From assembly GCA_030268105.1 (NCBI GenBank), contig BSDZ01000017.1, positions 1,716,001 to 1,780,000 of the forward strand: 64,000 nt of DNA, in the 5' to 3' direction. The notes under the pieces were generated by a model, which saw nothing but the letters and a program-made list of their open reading frames with translations, was not told where the DNA came from and made no database searches. Source of the stretch: Volvox africanus. Its lineage: Eukaryota > Chlorophyta > Chlorophyceae > Chlamydomonadales > Volvocaceae. Shown here piece after piece: positions 40,710 through 53,882 of this stretch (positions are counted from its first letter, which is position 1; every line of letters starts with the position of its first letter). A program made the translations under genes and the position numbers.

Positions 40710-43700
40710 TCACATCTCCGCCAGCAGCTGGCGCAGCAAGCTGGCGCTTGCGGAGCTGTCCACCTTAGCACTGTTGGCGGGAAAGACGCGCGAGAAGGCA
40801 GCCACAAGGTAGGGCAGCACCACGTCCAACATACAGCGCGTGGCACCCTTAAACAATGGCAGCTCGCTGGAGTTTAGTGCATGCGTGTGGCGGTAATGCA
40901 CCATGCTCCCGGCGGCATGTTCCAGCGCCGTCTGGAGCAGCCTGCGGAGACGAGGCGGAGATGGGATGAATACAAAGCAGGGAAGTGTCGAGAGATCCTA
41001 ATGGGGGTCTGCGTTGCAGGTTTGCGACTGTGGCTGAACACTCACACGACGCAGGCAAAGGGTCAAGAATACGATTCGTACATTTCGGTGGCGGTGCAGC
41101 GGTGGCGAACAACGAGATTGGAAATCGACACAGACCGGCAGGACAACGGCAAAACTCCTAATATTCACAAGACCCCAATCATAGCCACCTACCCTGCCAG
41201 CGGTTTGCTTATAGACAGCAATGCGCAATGCCGCAACTCGTTCAATGCCGTCAAGACGCCGTTTAAGTATACCGCCAACGGCAAGTGCTCCATAATGATG
41301 TATGGCGGGCCTGACTCGTCTTCCGCTGCTCCTGTGCCGACAGCCGCAGTGCTTCCGGAGGCCGCGAGACCACCAGCCTCGGCCTCCCCAGCAACCTCAT
41401 CTCCTGCGTCCAGCGCGCCAGGTGCCCTCACGTTAAAGCAACAGAAAGGGAATACAGAGGACATCGGCCCGCTTGGTCAGGTCGTTTAACAGGATCCTCA
41501 ATCAGCCCTCGTGCCGGCCCTCCGCAACCCAGGAACTCTTTTCGATTCACAATGTGTCGGATCGCTGATGTCTCCAAGAGGACATGGGGACGTCTCCAAG
41601 ACCAAGTCTTATACTTAACGACAAATATAACTCTACCTTCTCCAGCAGCAGCAACAGCTGCCTGCGGCTGCGGCTGTTTGTCTGCCCTGCTGCGTGCTAA
41701 CATCGGCGGCGGCATGGCCACCCATTTATGTGACTCCAACCGCAAGTTGAAGCCATCCACTGCGTTAGACAGGTAGCTTGCGAACAGCTGCAGCCCACAA
41801 GCCTCGAACAGCGGCAAAAGCAGTGCCTGGAAGTCCAGTCCCACACGGCTGAGCGAGGAGCCACAGTACTGGTGGAGGAGGCACAGCAGGCGAAATAGTA
41901 TGGACGATGTGAAGAACAGTCGGTGCCTTGCCATGGAAACCGTCGAGACAACCCACCACCATGGATAAGACCTATGCCCATCTTCGCCGCATTGGGGAAA
42001 TGAAATAATAAGGATAATGCATCGGGGCCATGACTAGGCAGCCAGTGCAAGATAGTGCTGTGACTGCCCTACCACGCGGAAGAGGAGCCAAAGAGGCAGT
42101 GAGCATGTGCGTGTGCGCGTTTTTACAGTACCCTATTCCCTGGTCTTTACAGTACCCTATTCCCTGGAGCTCTGTCCATGAACGGACGTGTCACACCGAC
42201 CATGCAGTGCTCGATGACGGATGCCAGATTTCCGCCCTCTGTGATGTTGGGCAGGTGCTCCCGCAGCTGCTCTAAGTAGAGACTCGCGCGGTGTTGCACC
42301 CACGAGTACAGCATGGACGTCTCTCGAAGGTTTGGCGGCGCCGCGGATGCGGCCACATCCTGCAATCGTGCAGGCAGACGGGCCGCAGGAGGCATAACAC
42401 AGAAGGAAATAAGATAGGGCGCCGTTGACGCCGATTAACGCCCGCAATTATATTGGGATTTCTTTGGCGTCATTAAGCTCTCCCTTTTCCAAAATCATGC
42501 GGCAGCCCGAACATAACTTCGCATACTTGTACTTCCGCTCCCGTTTCGTTCCCTTGAACTACGCCAGACAACCCGTTCAGTCCTCCCTTTACAGCGACAC
42601 TCACCATGCCCGCCCCTATTGCGGCGGTGGGCGCAGTATCGAAGAAAATTGCACGATACTGCATCACCGCATCGAACAGGTGTAGGCGGTGCACGTCCGT
42701 GAGGTGCTTCACGTACTCGTACGAGTCCCCATCGTCCAGATCGGCCAGCAGACTGGAAATCCATTCGTCGCGGCACTGCAAGAACTGCAGGCGCAGCTCT
42801 GCCTCCGAGAAGGCGCCGATGCGACGAAGGTAACCCATGACCCGGAGGCACTCGGGCAGCTGGATGTTGGTGCGTAACCGGCCCAGCAGCTGCTGCAGCA
42901 TGCTGTGACCCACATCGGCAACCTAATTAAAGGGTCAGGAAAAGCTAAGGACGTGAATACCTACCTTGCCTGTATGGCTGGGGTGAGCAGCTGGACTTTG
43001 TACGGGATGCGGGACATATGGCGATTGTTACGGAAGGCAACGAAGGCAAAAACATAAAACCCAAGCTGACGGCTAGAGCTGTGGCGGAAGGGATCGCATA
43101 AAGCGAGGGCCAAGCAAAGAAGGCAAGCTAACAAGCTGCACAGGTGGCTTTGGTTATGAGACTTGTTGTCAAGTCTAACCATAAGCATTCGGCCCCGTCG
43201 AGCACGCTGCCATCTAAACTCTCCAAACATTGCGTTACAAATGCCGTCCGTTCAAATCTGTCGGAGCTCAGTATTCCAAAACATGCCATCCCAGCCCTTC
43301 ACAGACCCTCATTACCGCTATCTCTCAATGCTCCTCACCTGTCGCATCAGCAGCTTGATGACGGGCACATCGGGGTGGAGTAACCCCACCCGGCTCACAA
43401 AGGACTGCAGGTCCAGCGCCTCGTCATAAACGCCGTTGCGCACACAAGTGTCCATGAGCTGGGGTACCTCCAGGAGCTCCATCAAGGTTGACTGGCTGTC
43501 TGCACACCGATGGGGTCCGGAACCCGGGGATATGAGATTAGTAAAAATAACCTAGGAGAGACAAGAGAGGCACGACCAGGGAGATCAAAGTAGCTACCAA
43601 GCATTCGGGCACTCTGATACGCCCAACATGCACCCTTTAGCTCCGTGCATTCAGCGCCTTAATAGGGATGGAAAGGACCTGCCTGCCTGAAGCCCCCGAA

Positions 43701-44850
43701 GGAACTATGGTTAGAATGACACGCCTGCACTTACTGGCGAGCTGCTTGTTCTGCGTGGATTGCTCTTGCACCGCAGCAGCATTGGTGGCAAATGCCTCGC
43801 AAGTGGAGGCAAGCTCTGGAGTAGCCTGGGATACATAACCCAGCGAGGGTATTAACACCGCAAATGAACAACGGGGAAGCTGAGTTGTGTAATGCAGGTG
43901 CGTGCGCGCTCTCCGCCAAGGATAGCTCATGGAATATCTATGCAGAGCAAAGGGGGCAGAGCTCCAACCCTTAAGAGTTAGCGACAGGACGCCCGACAAC
44001 AATGCGTGGGCCACCCTGCGAGGCAGCCATGGTCATGCTGCGCTTGTGGTGTTCTTAGGGCAGCCTACAGCAGTGGCTTCACATGCGAGCAGGCCTGGCT
44101 ATGTAGAACCCCCTGTCAGATGCCGCAGTTACTCCCGGGCTTTCTTCCATCGCATTTTTCACAACCCTGCCATGGGTGCTGACTGCAGCTGCTGGTCACA
44201 CGGAAGGCAGCAGGGAGGTCTAACCCCGAGACGAACCCCCTGGCTGTGCTGATCCTCCTGCACTCTGGGAAGTTTCATGCCCTAGACACTCCGGCAGAGC
44301 AGGTGCTTGTCTCAGAACTGGGGACCCGGCTGATCCGCGGTTCGGTTGCACCCATGTACGTTCAGGTCCTCAAACGTTTAGGACCCCCATCCCCATGTCG
44401 TCGCCCCACCAAGACCTCCTGTCAGACCTGAAGCAGCGATTCCAGGTGCTCGCAAACTGCTGACAGCTCATTGCTGATGCTGGTCATGCAGTTGGCCGCA
44501 TCCAGAAAGGCCGTGTACTGCGAAACAGCCGTGGTTTGCAAGTTCCGTTCTAATTGCTCCTTCTCGGCTCTTAACACCTCCGGCTCCTGCGGGCAATTTG
44601 AAGTAGTCGAGGTGGAAGCAAGGACACGCCGGGGGGAAGCCGATGTGCAAGTGGTTGGGGTCGGCACCTTGCGCAGCCGCTCCAGGCTGTAGGATAGCAA
44701 CTCTGACATGTAAATAACATCTCCTTGGCGCTGTTGGCTTCCGCCTGAGGGTTGCGGCTTAAGAACCTGGCCTACAGGCTTTATGGCTGTTACTACCGGT
44801 CCCTGTCCCGTCTGCATGGGCTGCAAACGCACTGAAGATATATCCGCCAT
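40710..44850 (-). CDS. COG8: Conserved oligomeric Golgi complex subunit 8
   Basis: Subunit of the eight-part COG tether that captures retrograde intra-Golgi vesicles (family knowledge). Nine exons close in phase: 44850-44668, 44586-44428, 43825-43735, 43499-43339, 42922-42605, 42359-42201, 41868-41637, 41403-41193 and 40941-40710, giving 581 residues, the normal length. Diagnostic blocks: [15 protein letters not shown] joined to [55 protein letters not shown] with [17 protein letters not shown] and [44 protein letters not shown]. The ATG at 44850 (MADISS) is chosen; an in-frame ATG at 44865 would add five residues. The second donor, gtctga after 44428, is unusual, but the join fits the family alignment. 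Confidence 0.93.
42126..42168. repeat. Tandem duplication of cagtaccctattccctgg
   Basis: An approximately 24-bp unit is present twice head-to-tail, within the COG8 intron just beyond the donor side of exon 42359-42201. Confidence 0.85.
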
Positions 44851-45125
44851 ACTATTGATATACATCAATGCAATACTAAATACTACAATGCTTTAGAACA
44901 GGGCTCATTAACCTGCTGATCATTGTGAACTCTCAACCTCAACTAAGTACAGAGTTTCATGTTTAACTATCTTTTATGAATGACTTAAGATCTGTAAGCG
45001 CCTTACCATGAAGCGTGTCCCGATTGGGCCAATATGCAGCTTATGTACGGTTATATGACGAGCAAGCTCTTACTTCAGTTGAAAGGTATAGCCTATTGAC
45101 GCCGACTTCGTTATAGAGTACACAT
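44851..45125. promoter_or_regulatory. Shared COG8/RHD3 divergent promoter
   Basis: Only about 275 bp separate the start codons of COG8 (minus) and RHD3 (plus). Both promoters and both 5' UTRs must fit here. The stretch is AT-rich with no clear TATA box on either side. Co-expression is plausible, since both products serve ER/Golgi membrane traffic, but that is inference. Confidence 0.6.
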
Positions 45126-48100
45126 ATGGTGATGGCTGTAATCGTTCAAGTAATTAATGGCGATGGCCAGTTTGAGGAGAAGGACGTTCAACAGTTTGTT
45201 GAGGCCAATGATTTGGCATCATGCAAGACCAATTACCAGGTCATCGCCATCATGGGGCCTCAGAGTTCGGGCAAAAGCACGCTCCTGAACTATGTGGTAC
45301 GTTTTCGCGCGCGTGGCGACTGAAAGTAGCTGGGGTGTGCGATCCGAGCGTTTTGGCGTTTTGAATGCAGTTCGGAACATCATTTATGATGATGGATGCT
45401 ATGGCGGGCCGCGGACAAACCACGAAGGGTATTTGGATGTCGAAATCTCCTAAGGTGACTGAGACAACAGTGTTGGTAATGGACCTCGAGGGCAGCGACG
45501 GCAGGGAACGTGGCGAGGACGACACAAACTTTGAGCGACAGAGCGCATTGTTTGCCCTATCCGTGGCCGATGTGCTTCTTGTCAACATTTGGTGCCACGA
45601 CATAGGTCGCGAGCACGGTTCCGGCAAGCCTCTCCTCAAAACAATTTTTCAGGTTGGTCAAGCAAGGGCTTTCACTGATTTGGCCTTCGTGCGATTTTGA
45701 CCCCGGACTAAAACCATCCCAGATCCATGACGTGGAAGGTACGGCAGACCGTCGAGTGCAAGAGCGTTGATCTTACCATATCCGTTTATGCACATCTGCT
45801 TTCCTCCGGCAATTGTGTCGTCCTTAAGGTTTAAGAGCCCTAGGACCTAGAGTCTTCCTGTCACGGCTGCCTGCGCCTCGTGGCTACCTGGAGTATTCAG
45901 CTTGTTTGCTGCCCCTGCCGCACCACGCACAGGTCAACCTGAAGCTATTCGCCCCGGAACCGGATCGCAAGCGCCCCGTACTGCTTTTCGTCATTAGGGA
46001 CAAGACAAAGACTCCGCTGCCCAAGCTGGTGGAGGTTCTCGAGGCAGACCTTGACCGCATGTGGGACTCAATCGCAAAGCCCCAAAAGTACGAGGGATCG
46101 AAGTTAAAAGACTTCTTTGAGGTGCGTTATCTTATTACGAACGATTTTATGTGGTTTACATACTGTCTCCGCATCCCCGTCTCTTTCAATTACCTTGCCT
46201 GCCGCCCTACACCGCATGAAGGAGCTTTGTTGCGATGCAGCGGAGGTTGCTACCCACCGGTTCATTCCTTACATAGCTATCTAACTGTGTGGTTATTACG
46301 CTTGCGCCTCACTGGTATTCCCTTTCTTCCTGTGCTGCACCAGCATTGGCTTCCATTTGCACCATTGGCTTCTCATGCCCTTGGCCGCCTTCCGTGATCC
46401 CCGCAGGTTCAATACGCTGCCCTATCCCACTTCGAAGAGCGGTACGAGGATTTCCAGGCGGATGCGGTGCATCTGCGGCGGCGCTTTTCACCGGACAGTA
46501 AGCACGAACACGATTGACGGTGCTGTTGCATGATTGTGTGCCTTGTGCTGATGTGACGCTGTTGTGAGGAGGCGGTTGGGCTTGACCTTGCTTGGGATAG
46601 GTGTGCAGGCAGCAGTGACACACTTGATTCGGTACAAACCAAGTGTACGCTAGAAAGACGCTGCTCTTCTGTCACAGCCGAGACATTTGATTTCTGGACA
46701 TTATAAGCATTGGCTTTGGGTGTGTATGGGTGCCGGATCAAGCTGTAGCTATGGCTCGGGCTGCCGGTCTGTTGGGCGTTGCAATGAAAGCGTCCAAATC
46801 CAAGTTCTGTCTGGATAGGGATAGGGATAGGGGTCCCTGTCCAGGCATTGAGAGTTCTGGTCCTGTGGCTCCAGGGCTCAGCCTCAACTCCGTGGCCCCC
46901 TTCCTGTACTATCATCTCTGCCACTTGCCTGAGTCTGCGTCTCCTGACAGTGGCCCCTCCGGCGATCGGTGTCATCCACAGACGAGGAGACACTTATCCG
47001 GGGTGATGAGAAGCTGCCGGGGGATGCATTTGGCTTGAGCATTAGGAAAATCTGGGACGTAATACGCGCACAGAAGGACCTCAATTTGCCAGCTCACAAG
47101 GTGCGGCGGCCAGGCCTCGATTAAGAGAATCGGAATGTGATGCTGTATGGGGACCCGATCGTGGCGCCAGAGTATTAAGGCATCATCCTGCCCATATCTG
47201 AGAGCCCTGAGTGCAGTTCCGTACCCATCCCACGTGTCATGCACGGTGTCAGTTGCTGCACTACCTCGCCACGTTGTGCCACGGCCTGCTGTTCCGATTG
47301 TCCCTTTTTCGGTGGCCGTGACACATCATGACACCTCACCCACCCCCTCAGGTCATGGTGGCCAACATCCGGTGTCAGGAAATCCTGGAGGACCAGCTGA
47401 GGTCCTTTACAGAGGACCAGGCGTGGAAGACGTTGCAAGAGGCAAGCTCAAGCGGAATTGTGGAGGGCTTTGGCAAGCGGGCACACGACCTCATGCAGAG
47501 CTGCGTCTTGGGGTGAGTTTCTGAGTGGATGATGGCGTTTGTGAACCAGGTTTGGGCTGATGGAGGCTCGGGGTAAGGGGAAGATGCTGAGCGCATTGGC
47601 GCGGTGTTTTGGTGCCGACTGGTGCAATCCTGGCGCGATGATAGAGTTGCGAGCCCTGCGGAAGGCGGTAATTTGGCACCACCCTCCATTTCTGGATGTA
47701 ACCTTGCATTTCAGCCCATCGGCAGGTTTGGTTCTCTATAACGCCACGGCCCAGTTCAAAACGCTTCTTTTATTTGCTGCGAATATGAAACTGATCATGG
47801 AGGCGATATGCTATTCCAGGTACGAAGCTGAGGCCCGGTATTTCGACGCACATGTCCGGCTTGCCAAGCTGGAAGAGCTCCAGCAGCGGCTGTTGGCCGT
47901 GCTGCAGCCCGTGTACCATTCTCAGGTGACCGCGCAGCAGGCGGCGATTCTGGGGGCGTTCAGCAAGGAACTCAAGCTGGCAGCAATGGAGAGCGGTGGA
48001 CTCCACGGTAGCTTCGTGGCGGCGGCGGCGGCGTGCCGGATGGAGGCGATGACGGCTTTTGACAAGGCGTTTTCAAAGCACCTACGCATTGAGGGTATGA

Positions 48101-51100
48101 GTTGGCGTGCGCATGAAGGATGGGATGACGAGGTTGAAGACTGCATGAATGCGGTATCAGTTTCGGGCAGGGCAGGGGGAGGAGGCTTACAGCTTCCTTG
48201 GCAGGGTACCATGGATGGAGAACCGGCGGCTTTGAGTTTCGGGTGCTGATTTTAACACCTAAGAAAGGAATTAAAGCTTTTCTTGCCGCCTCCATCTCTG
48301 TGGTCTGTGCAGCTCCTAGCGCATCTTCTATGTTACATCCCGGGCGCGACTGCCGCAATTCCACTCATCCCGTTAGTAAATGACCCCATTGATTGTCCTA
48401 GTGCAGCCATCGGCAACCCTTTCCTTTTCCTGGATAGCGATCCCGGCTTCTCAGAGGACAATACCGAAGCTTGTAGCTTTCTCGCAAGTCCTGCCGTTGC
48501 ACCGCATCCTGTGGCTATTATGGTTTCAGTCCCGATGACCAGTGTTGCATTTATTACGTTACTCTGGCATTACCAAATCGCATTGCAAAGTCCCTGGGGC
48601 TCCGCATGGCTCACAGGCACTCCATGGGATGTCGCTGCGGAGAGCATGTCACTCGCGGAGATTCTGGATTCACGCATATCGGAGGTCCGCAGCCGGGAGG
48701 TCCTGCTGGCCACGGAACGCGCGGAGCAGCAGTTAGCATCGCTAGTTAGTGGCCCCGTGATTGGGTTACTGGATGCATGCTTGCCGGGCATGTGGCCGCG
48801 CTTGTATGCAGTATGCAGCGAAGCGGCGGCTGCGGCAGACAAGGACCTGTCGCGGGTGAGTGGAGGAAGGTCTCGGCCTCAAGACTGAGCATGATGGCTT
48901 GCCCAGGGGGAAGCAGGGTCCTGATGAGTAGAGTCAAATAGGCCTGGTGTGAACATTCGAAATCACGCAAGCTGGTCAGCTGGTTGGGTGCAGGGTACAG
49001 AGAACTGGTCTGTGTCATAGGGGATCAGTGCGGTCGGTGCCATGGGGGGACTGAGGTAGAGTTTGATGTGGGGTTTATCTAAACATTGGCAAGGATGTCT
49101 AATTTTGCTGAGCTGCTTTATCGATCTTCGATATTTAATCAGCTACAGTAGATTTTGAAGATGTCATGATTGCGTAGCAGCGTATGAGAAGAACCAGCCT
49201 GGGGTGGGATAGTGGAATGGGGAGCAGGTAGTCGGGTTGAGTGGCATCTAGCTGTCCTAAGGGATATCCTGTATCTTACGAAGGCATGCAGGTAATTTGC
49301 GCGGCAAACTATAGGCATTCTTATGTGCTTTTGCTGCTACGCTTGTGGCCCATTTCCGTATAACTGCTCTCTCAGGCGCTGAAGGGCTACGGCTTGAGTA
49401 AGAAGGAGGAGGAGGGGCTGAGTGAGCGACTGCGCCACCGGGCCACTGCCAACATGCAAAGCCACGTGCGGGAGGCGGCGCTGACGCGACTCAGCAGGAT
49501 GAAGGACAGGTGCCTAGTTGGTTTTGGCAGCTGGGTGGTGGTTTAGGCCAAGTGGATCAGAGTGGCGCCATTTGCCGTGGTGTTGCGCGTTGGGGTGTCA
49601 GGGACTCCGAAGATGAGTGTCATCGCACTCTTTGGTGCGCTGCCGCGCCTTTTCTTGTGTTACATTGTGCCAAGCTCGTCCCATACCTGGGGCAGCATGG
49701 CTCACTACGCCCTATACCGTAGTAGTCTGTCCTTTCGGCACATTGCGAACCTCACATGCTTTACAGCGCATGCCGACAGTTATTTATAAAACGACAGTTC
49801 GCGCTTGTAATCGCGCGTCGTCCTCAGGTTCGCGGACGTTTTTTCTTTGGATGATAAGAAGGCCCCCCGCATGTGGGGGCCGAGCGACAACATTCCCACC
49901 ATCGCGCAGAAAGCCCGACGGGTGGCTGCCTCTGTGCTGTCGCAGCTGGCTGTCATTCGGCCACCCGGCGAGGAGGGTAACGAGCAAGGTGAGGGTGTAC
50001 CGGATCGGAAGGCGGACGGAGGAGGTCACCGTAATCCATGTTTGCTTGTGTGTGTAGTGTGCTGGGAAGTGGCATGATGCACTTTTGTTGGTGGGTAGAG
50101 GCAGGATGCTCTCCTCGCATAATCGTTGCAGGCATGCGCAATGCGAGTCCGTCGGGTGATATGTGCTACGATGCTTGTGCTGCTGGACGATATTAGACCG
50201 GTGTGTTTGGATGTGCGGAAAAAAGGTCGTGCTGTGGCGTTGGCAGGTTGTGTTTCACGCCGGCTTCCGCATGTTCTGATGTGGCCAGGGTGGCCAGGGA
50301 TGTGGCCAGATAGTGGCCTTGCCAGGTCCGTCCTGCTATACGTTTCCAGGTAAAAGGCCAGGGCGCCCGCCTCGTCTTTCCATTACAAGTTCGCAAGGCG
50401 GTGATGTAGGGTACCGCCGCGAAAAGGTTTTTCGCGATAGACTCATATGTGGTCTCTTGTTGATTGGATTATGTGGTTGGATGCTGTATGCAGGTGACGC
50501 TATTGATGCCGCCGTGATGCAACTCGCGCAAGGCAACTCGGCATCTACATCAAACTCCAACGATACTGCGTTATTGACGCGCCAGAGCAGTGCCGCAAGC
50601 AGCAGCAGTGTAACCTGCCCAACCCTTCCCGCCTCCAGAGCCAGCTCGGCGCTCGACGTGCTAAGCGCAGCAACTTGGCCCGGCGCCGACGCGTCGCGGG
50701 TGCTGCTGCAACCCCATGACGTTCGTACGACGTGGCGGGAGTTTATGTCTTACAGCAACGTGGTGGTCCAGCAGGCGCTATCAGCGCAACAGGCCAACCG
50801 GCTGGCGAATAACCGGCTGCCGCCGCTATGGGCACTAGGCGCGATGCTAGTGCTGGGCTGGAACGAATTCATGGCAGTGTTGTTCAACCCTGTGTACCTG
50901 GTCGTTGCGGCTCTTGTTGTGCTGTTTCTGCGCAGGTGAGACTTTTGTTTCTGTATTGAGTTCTGGAATAATTCCTCGCTGGTGGATGTTCCTGGGCCAT
51001 GCTGTTTTCTGCCTGTCATAGTCTGTCATGAGATCTCCTTGGACATTTAGTGTGTCTGCTAATGGGTGATGCTTCGGAATATATATTTGCAAATGTTTCT

Positions 51101-52196
51101 GCTGTGCCCTAATGCTTCATTGCGAGCGTTCCAGGGATGTAAGGGGAGTCTTTTGATCCGTCACAGCGGTATTTCGATTCCCCGAATCGGAGATCATGTA
51201 TGCGAAGGCTTGTACATAAAAGCTGTGGACGTTGGATGGCACTTGGATGGTTCACAATGAAGCGTGCGCTTTGCTAACTTCTCGATGCTTCTCCTGTGTT
51301 CTGCGTCGTGACGCAACGGGATGCGGCACCATTGTGGTCGCAGTCGTATGATGTCAGAAGATGAAGCCGAACTGTCACATCTCCCTATTCTTGTCCCATT
51401 TGTCGGGCCTTCCTTTTGCAGTTTGTATCTGGAGCTGGACGTGGAGCGGGAGATGGCGGCAGGACCACTACCGGGGGTGCTGAGGCTGTCGAACAAGTTC
51501 GTACCAGCGTGCCATTCGGTGAGTGGGACACCGCATCGTCAGGCGATATGGGTCATTGCATGCTGTTTGGTGGACGCAAGGGTCAGGACTCCGGGTTTCG
51601 GTCCTGAAACTGAATGCATGCTGCCGTTTACCATTTCACTGGGAGATTGGAGAAATGTTGGGATCTGGATCTTACCAATATTTTGGTTTGGGTCACTTGA
51701 CATTGAGGCGAAGGGTGCGTGTTTCTGTTCTCGTTGTGCATGGGGGACACAAACACGTCCTCAACTTACTAGCGGTCGAGTCACTGTCAGAAGGGAAAAG
51801 CGGAGGCGACTCCGGATGTCCTTCTTTGATGATAGGCGCTGCTTCCTTTTCACTTCACGTGTGCTCCGCCCTTTCTACCCTTCCGTCTTTCAGGTGCTCC
51901 GGAAATCGCAAGACGCTGTCCTAAGCATGTTCGGAAGTGCATCAGAGTTAAAGCAATCGCGATTGGCGTCGTATGCTGTGGCAAGTGATCAGCAGGGGCA
52001 AGAACGGCGGCGCCGGCCCTCGCCAAGTAGGTATTCTTCCCGTGATATCTCCTGCTTAGTTAGCCTTGAAAAGCCTTTAAAGATTGAGCTGCTGATATCC
52101 CTTGTTTCGTCCTATACTCCATCGAATTGCTTTACAGGCTCGCCCTCCGTTGTAGAGTTCACGGAGCTGCGCAGGGAATCCAAGAAGGGACAATAG
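45126..52196 (+). CDS. RHD3: RHD3/SEY1-type dynamin-like GTPase for ER membrane fusion
   Basis: Membrane GTPase that fuses ER tubules (plant RHD3, yeast Sey1p; functional cousin of atlastin). Fourteen exons close in phase: 45126-45296, 45371-45652, 45933-46121, 46407-46497, 46982-47100, 47352-47512, 47820-48094, 48617-48855, 49376-49509, 49828-49988, 50494-50935, 51422-51518, 51894-52026 and 52138-52196, giving 850 residues. The P-loop GPQSSGKST is at residues 44-52, DLEG (G3) at 95-98 and the RD motif (VIRDKTKTP) near 173. The helical middle domain has [32 protein letters not shown] and LSRMKDRF. The C-terminal membrane hairpin is around 710-754 ([20 protein letters not shown]), followed by a short amphipathic and charged cytosolic tail. 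A Ser/Thr/Ala-rich insert precedes the hairpin. The first ATG at 45126 is used; a second in-frame Met is two codons on. Confidence 0.95.
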
Positions 52197-52633
52197 GGCG
52201 TAGGCAGCTTGTTATTGCCATAACCGTCGCCATCCCTTTGGGCATCGAAAGGCGTAACCGGTAGTCTGGTTGCAGCGCGCAGCAGCGTGGATGGCGGGAA
52301 ACTTTGGAGGAGGGTGTGTTTTGGTGCACGTCATGGAATCCGCAGAAACGAACTTGGAGGCAATCCTCAATGATGTCGTGACGGCGCCGCCATATTGGGA
52401 CGTTCAGCTTTGTCATGATTTATTCACTTGTCTTTCCAAATGTGTCGTCCAACAGCCTTAATACTCACACGCCTGGAGCATAACGCGACAAAGGAGCGTC
52501 AGGGCGGGTGGATATGCAGTGGCCGCGGACGTATGGGGTCACCGTAAGGTTAATTCAAGAGTGCATGTCGTATAGGATTATGTCCTTTACTCGCCATAAC
52601 GCACCGGACATGCAGGTTAACTGCTGATTCCGA

Positions 52634-52638
52634 TGTAA
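52634..52638 (+). terminator. TGTAA poly(A) signal candidate for RHD3
   Basis: First TGTAA downstream of the RHD3 stop, about 440 bp away, on the coding strand. Another lies at about 52959. Confidence 0.45.
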
Positions 52639-52639
52639 A

Positions 52640-53584
52640 GAATTCTATAGCGCTGGCCTTGACGATCAGTAGCTAAGCTACCCCCAGCTTCTCCCTTGAT
52701 TGTGCAAGGTCTGTTTGACGTCCCAGAACCCCAACCGCAGTATGATGTTTATTGTGAGCATGTGAGCTTCATGGAGCCTGCTCTTCTCACACTTCAGTCT
52801 ATCGGTTAGGCAGCAATTGAAGGACCCTTACAAAATGGGGGTTAGGGTTAGGTTGGCTTGCGACCAAATGATGTAGGGACATCTTGCTCTGATCAAATTG
52901 CCAAACAGCTATCGTAATACGCCTGTCCTCTTTAGGCTCGGTAAACGCAAGAATGCATGTAACTGCAGAACATGCGGACAAGATGCAATTTATTATGATT
53001 GAAGTCTTAGGAGGCCTACAGCCATTTGCAACGGCGAACACTCAGCAAACATCCCGATGCGTAAGAAAAGAAAATTTCAAGTCCAAAGTATCCCTGGCAA
53101 CTGCAGCGCCAGGGCCAATATGGGATGCATGAACATGCACAACCCAACGTCCACCCCTCATTCCACTCGATATTCACTCCATGTCATGTGCCCACATCCC
53201 CTCCCATCTGAACATCCAAACTGAACCGGCGCGAAGAGGTAAAATAAACGGTAAAACCAAAACCAAACTCGGGAACGCGCTTATCTGTCCGGGGCCCCAG
53301 ACGGCAACAGGAGCAAAGAAAACTCTGCGAGAGCATGCTGGGGCACAAACGCGGGCTTAGGTTGCACCGTCAGCCACCTTCCTAGTGAGCACCTAATATG
53401 GTGCACTTGCAACCAGGTGAAAAATGTGCCACGTCTACAGCGGTACGCCGCATCTGCCGCGTCTCTCATATACTGCTAGCACGCAGCTACCCAAGTCCCA
53501 TGTTCATCACGACGGTGGCACGACTATGAATACTGAGAGGCAGCTGCCGCAGCCAAAACAGGCGAAAAATATCGGACCATCTCG
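52640..53584. other. Convergent intergenic stretch between RHD3 and the TLDc gene
   Basis: No coding segment was recognised. A short ggggttagggttaggttgg string near 52836-52857 resembles a plant telomere-type repeat by chance or as a relic. Otherwise the block should hold the 3' flanks of two convergent genes. Confidence 0.4.
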
Positions 53585-53589
53585 TTACA
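53585..53589 (-). terminator. TGTAA poly(A) signal for the TLDc gene
   Basis: TTACA (TGTAA on the minus strand) about 295 bp downstream of the TLDc stop at 53883. Confidence 0.5.
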
Positions 53590-53882
53590 TTGATCAGCGG
53601 CGCGCTAGGAGACGCAGCCGTATGATAAGGGCTTGGCCGTTGCGAGCCCCTCCATGCACGCCGTTGTGTGACACCCCAGTCAGTTCACACTGAAGGTGCT
53701 CGATCATTGCGGTGCAGCGTACCCGAATCAACATTCCCTCGCAGGCAAGGGGCTCCGTAATCAAGTCCGTGTATGCCGATCCCATCGACCGCCTCCCCCA
53801 CCACATCCTCGGCCATCCGCATCTCCCTCATCCACCGGCTGAGATTGCGTCGGGCCCGGCGACAGTAGTCCGCAGCTGCGCC

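Noticed and set aside
46811..46833. Telomere-like (GGGATA) run
   Set aside because: Only about three short units in an RHD3 intron, and not the volvocine telomere repeat.
53600..53806. Small ORFs downstream of the TLDc stop
   Set aside because: They lie in the presumed 3' UTR next to the TGTAA signal and show no similarity to known proteins.
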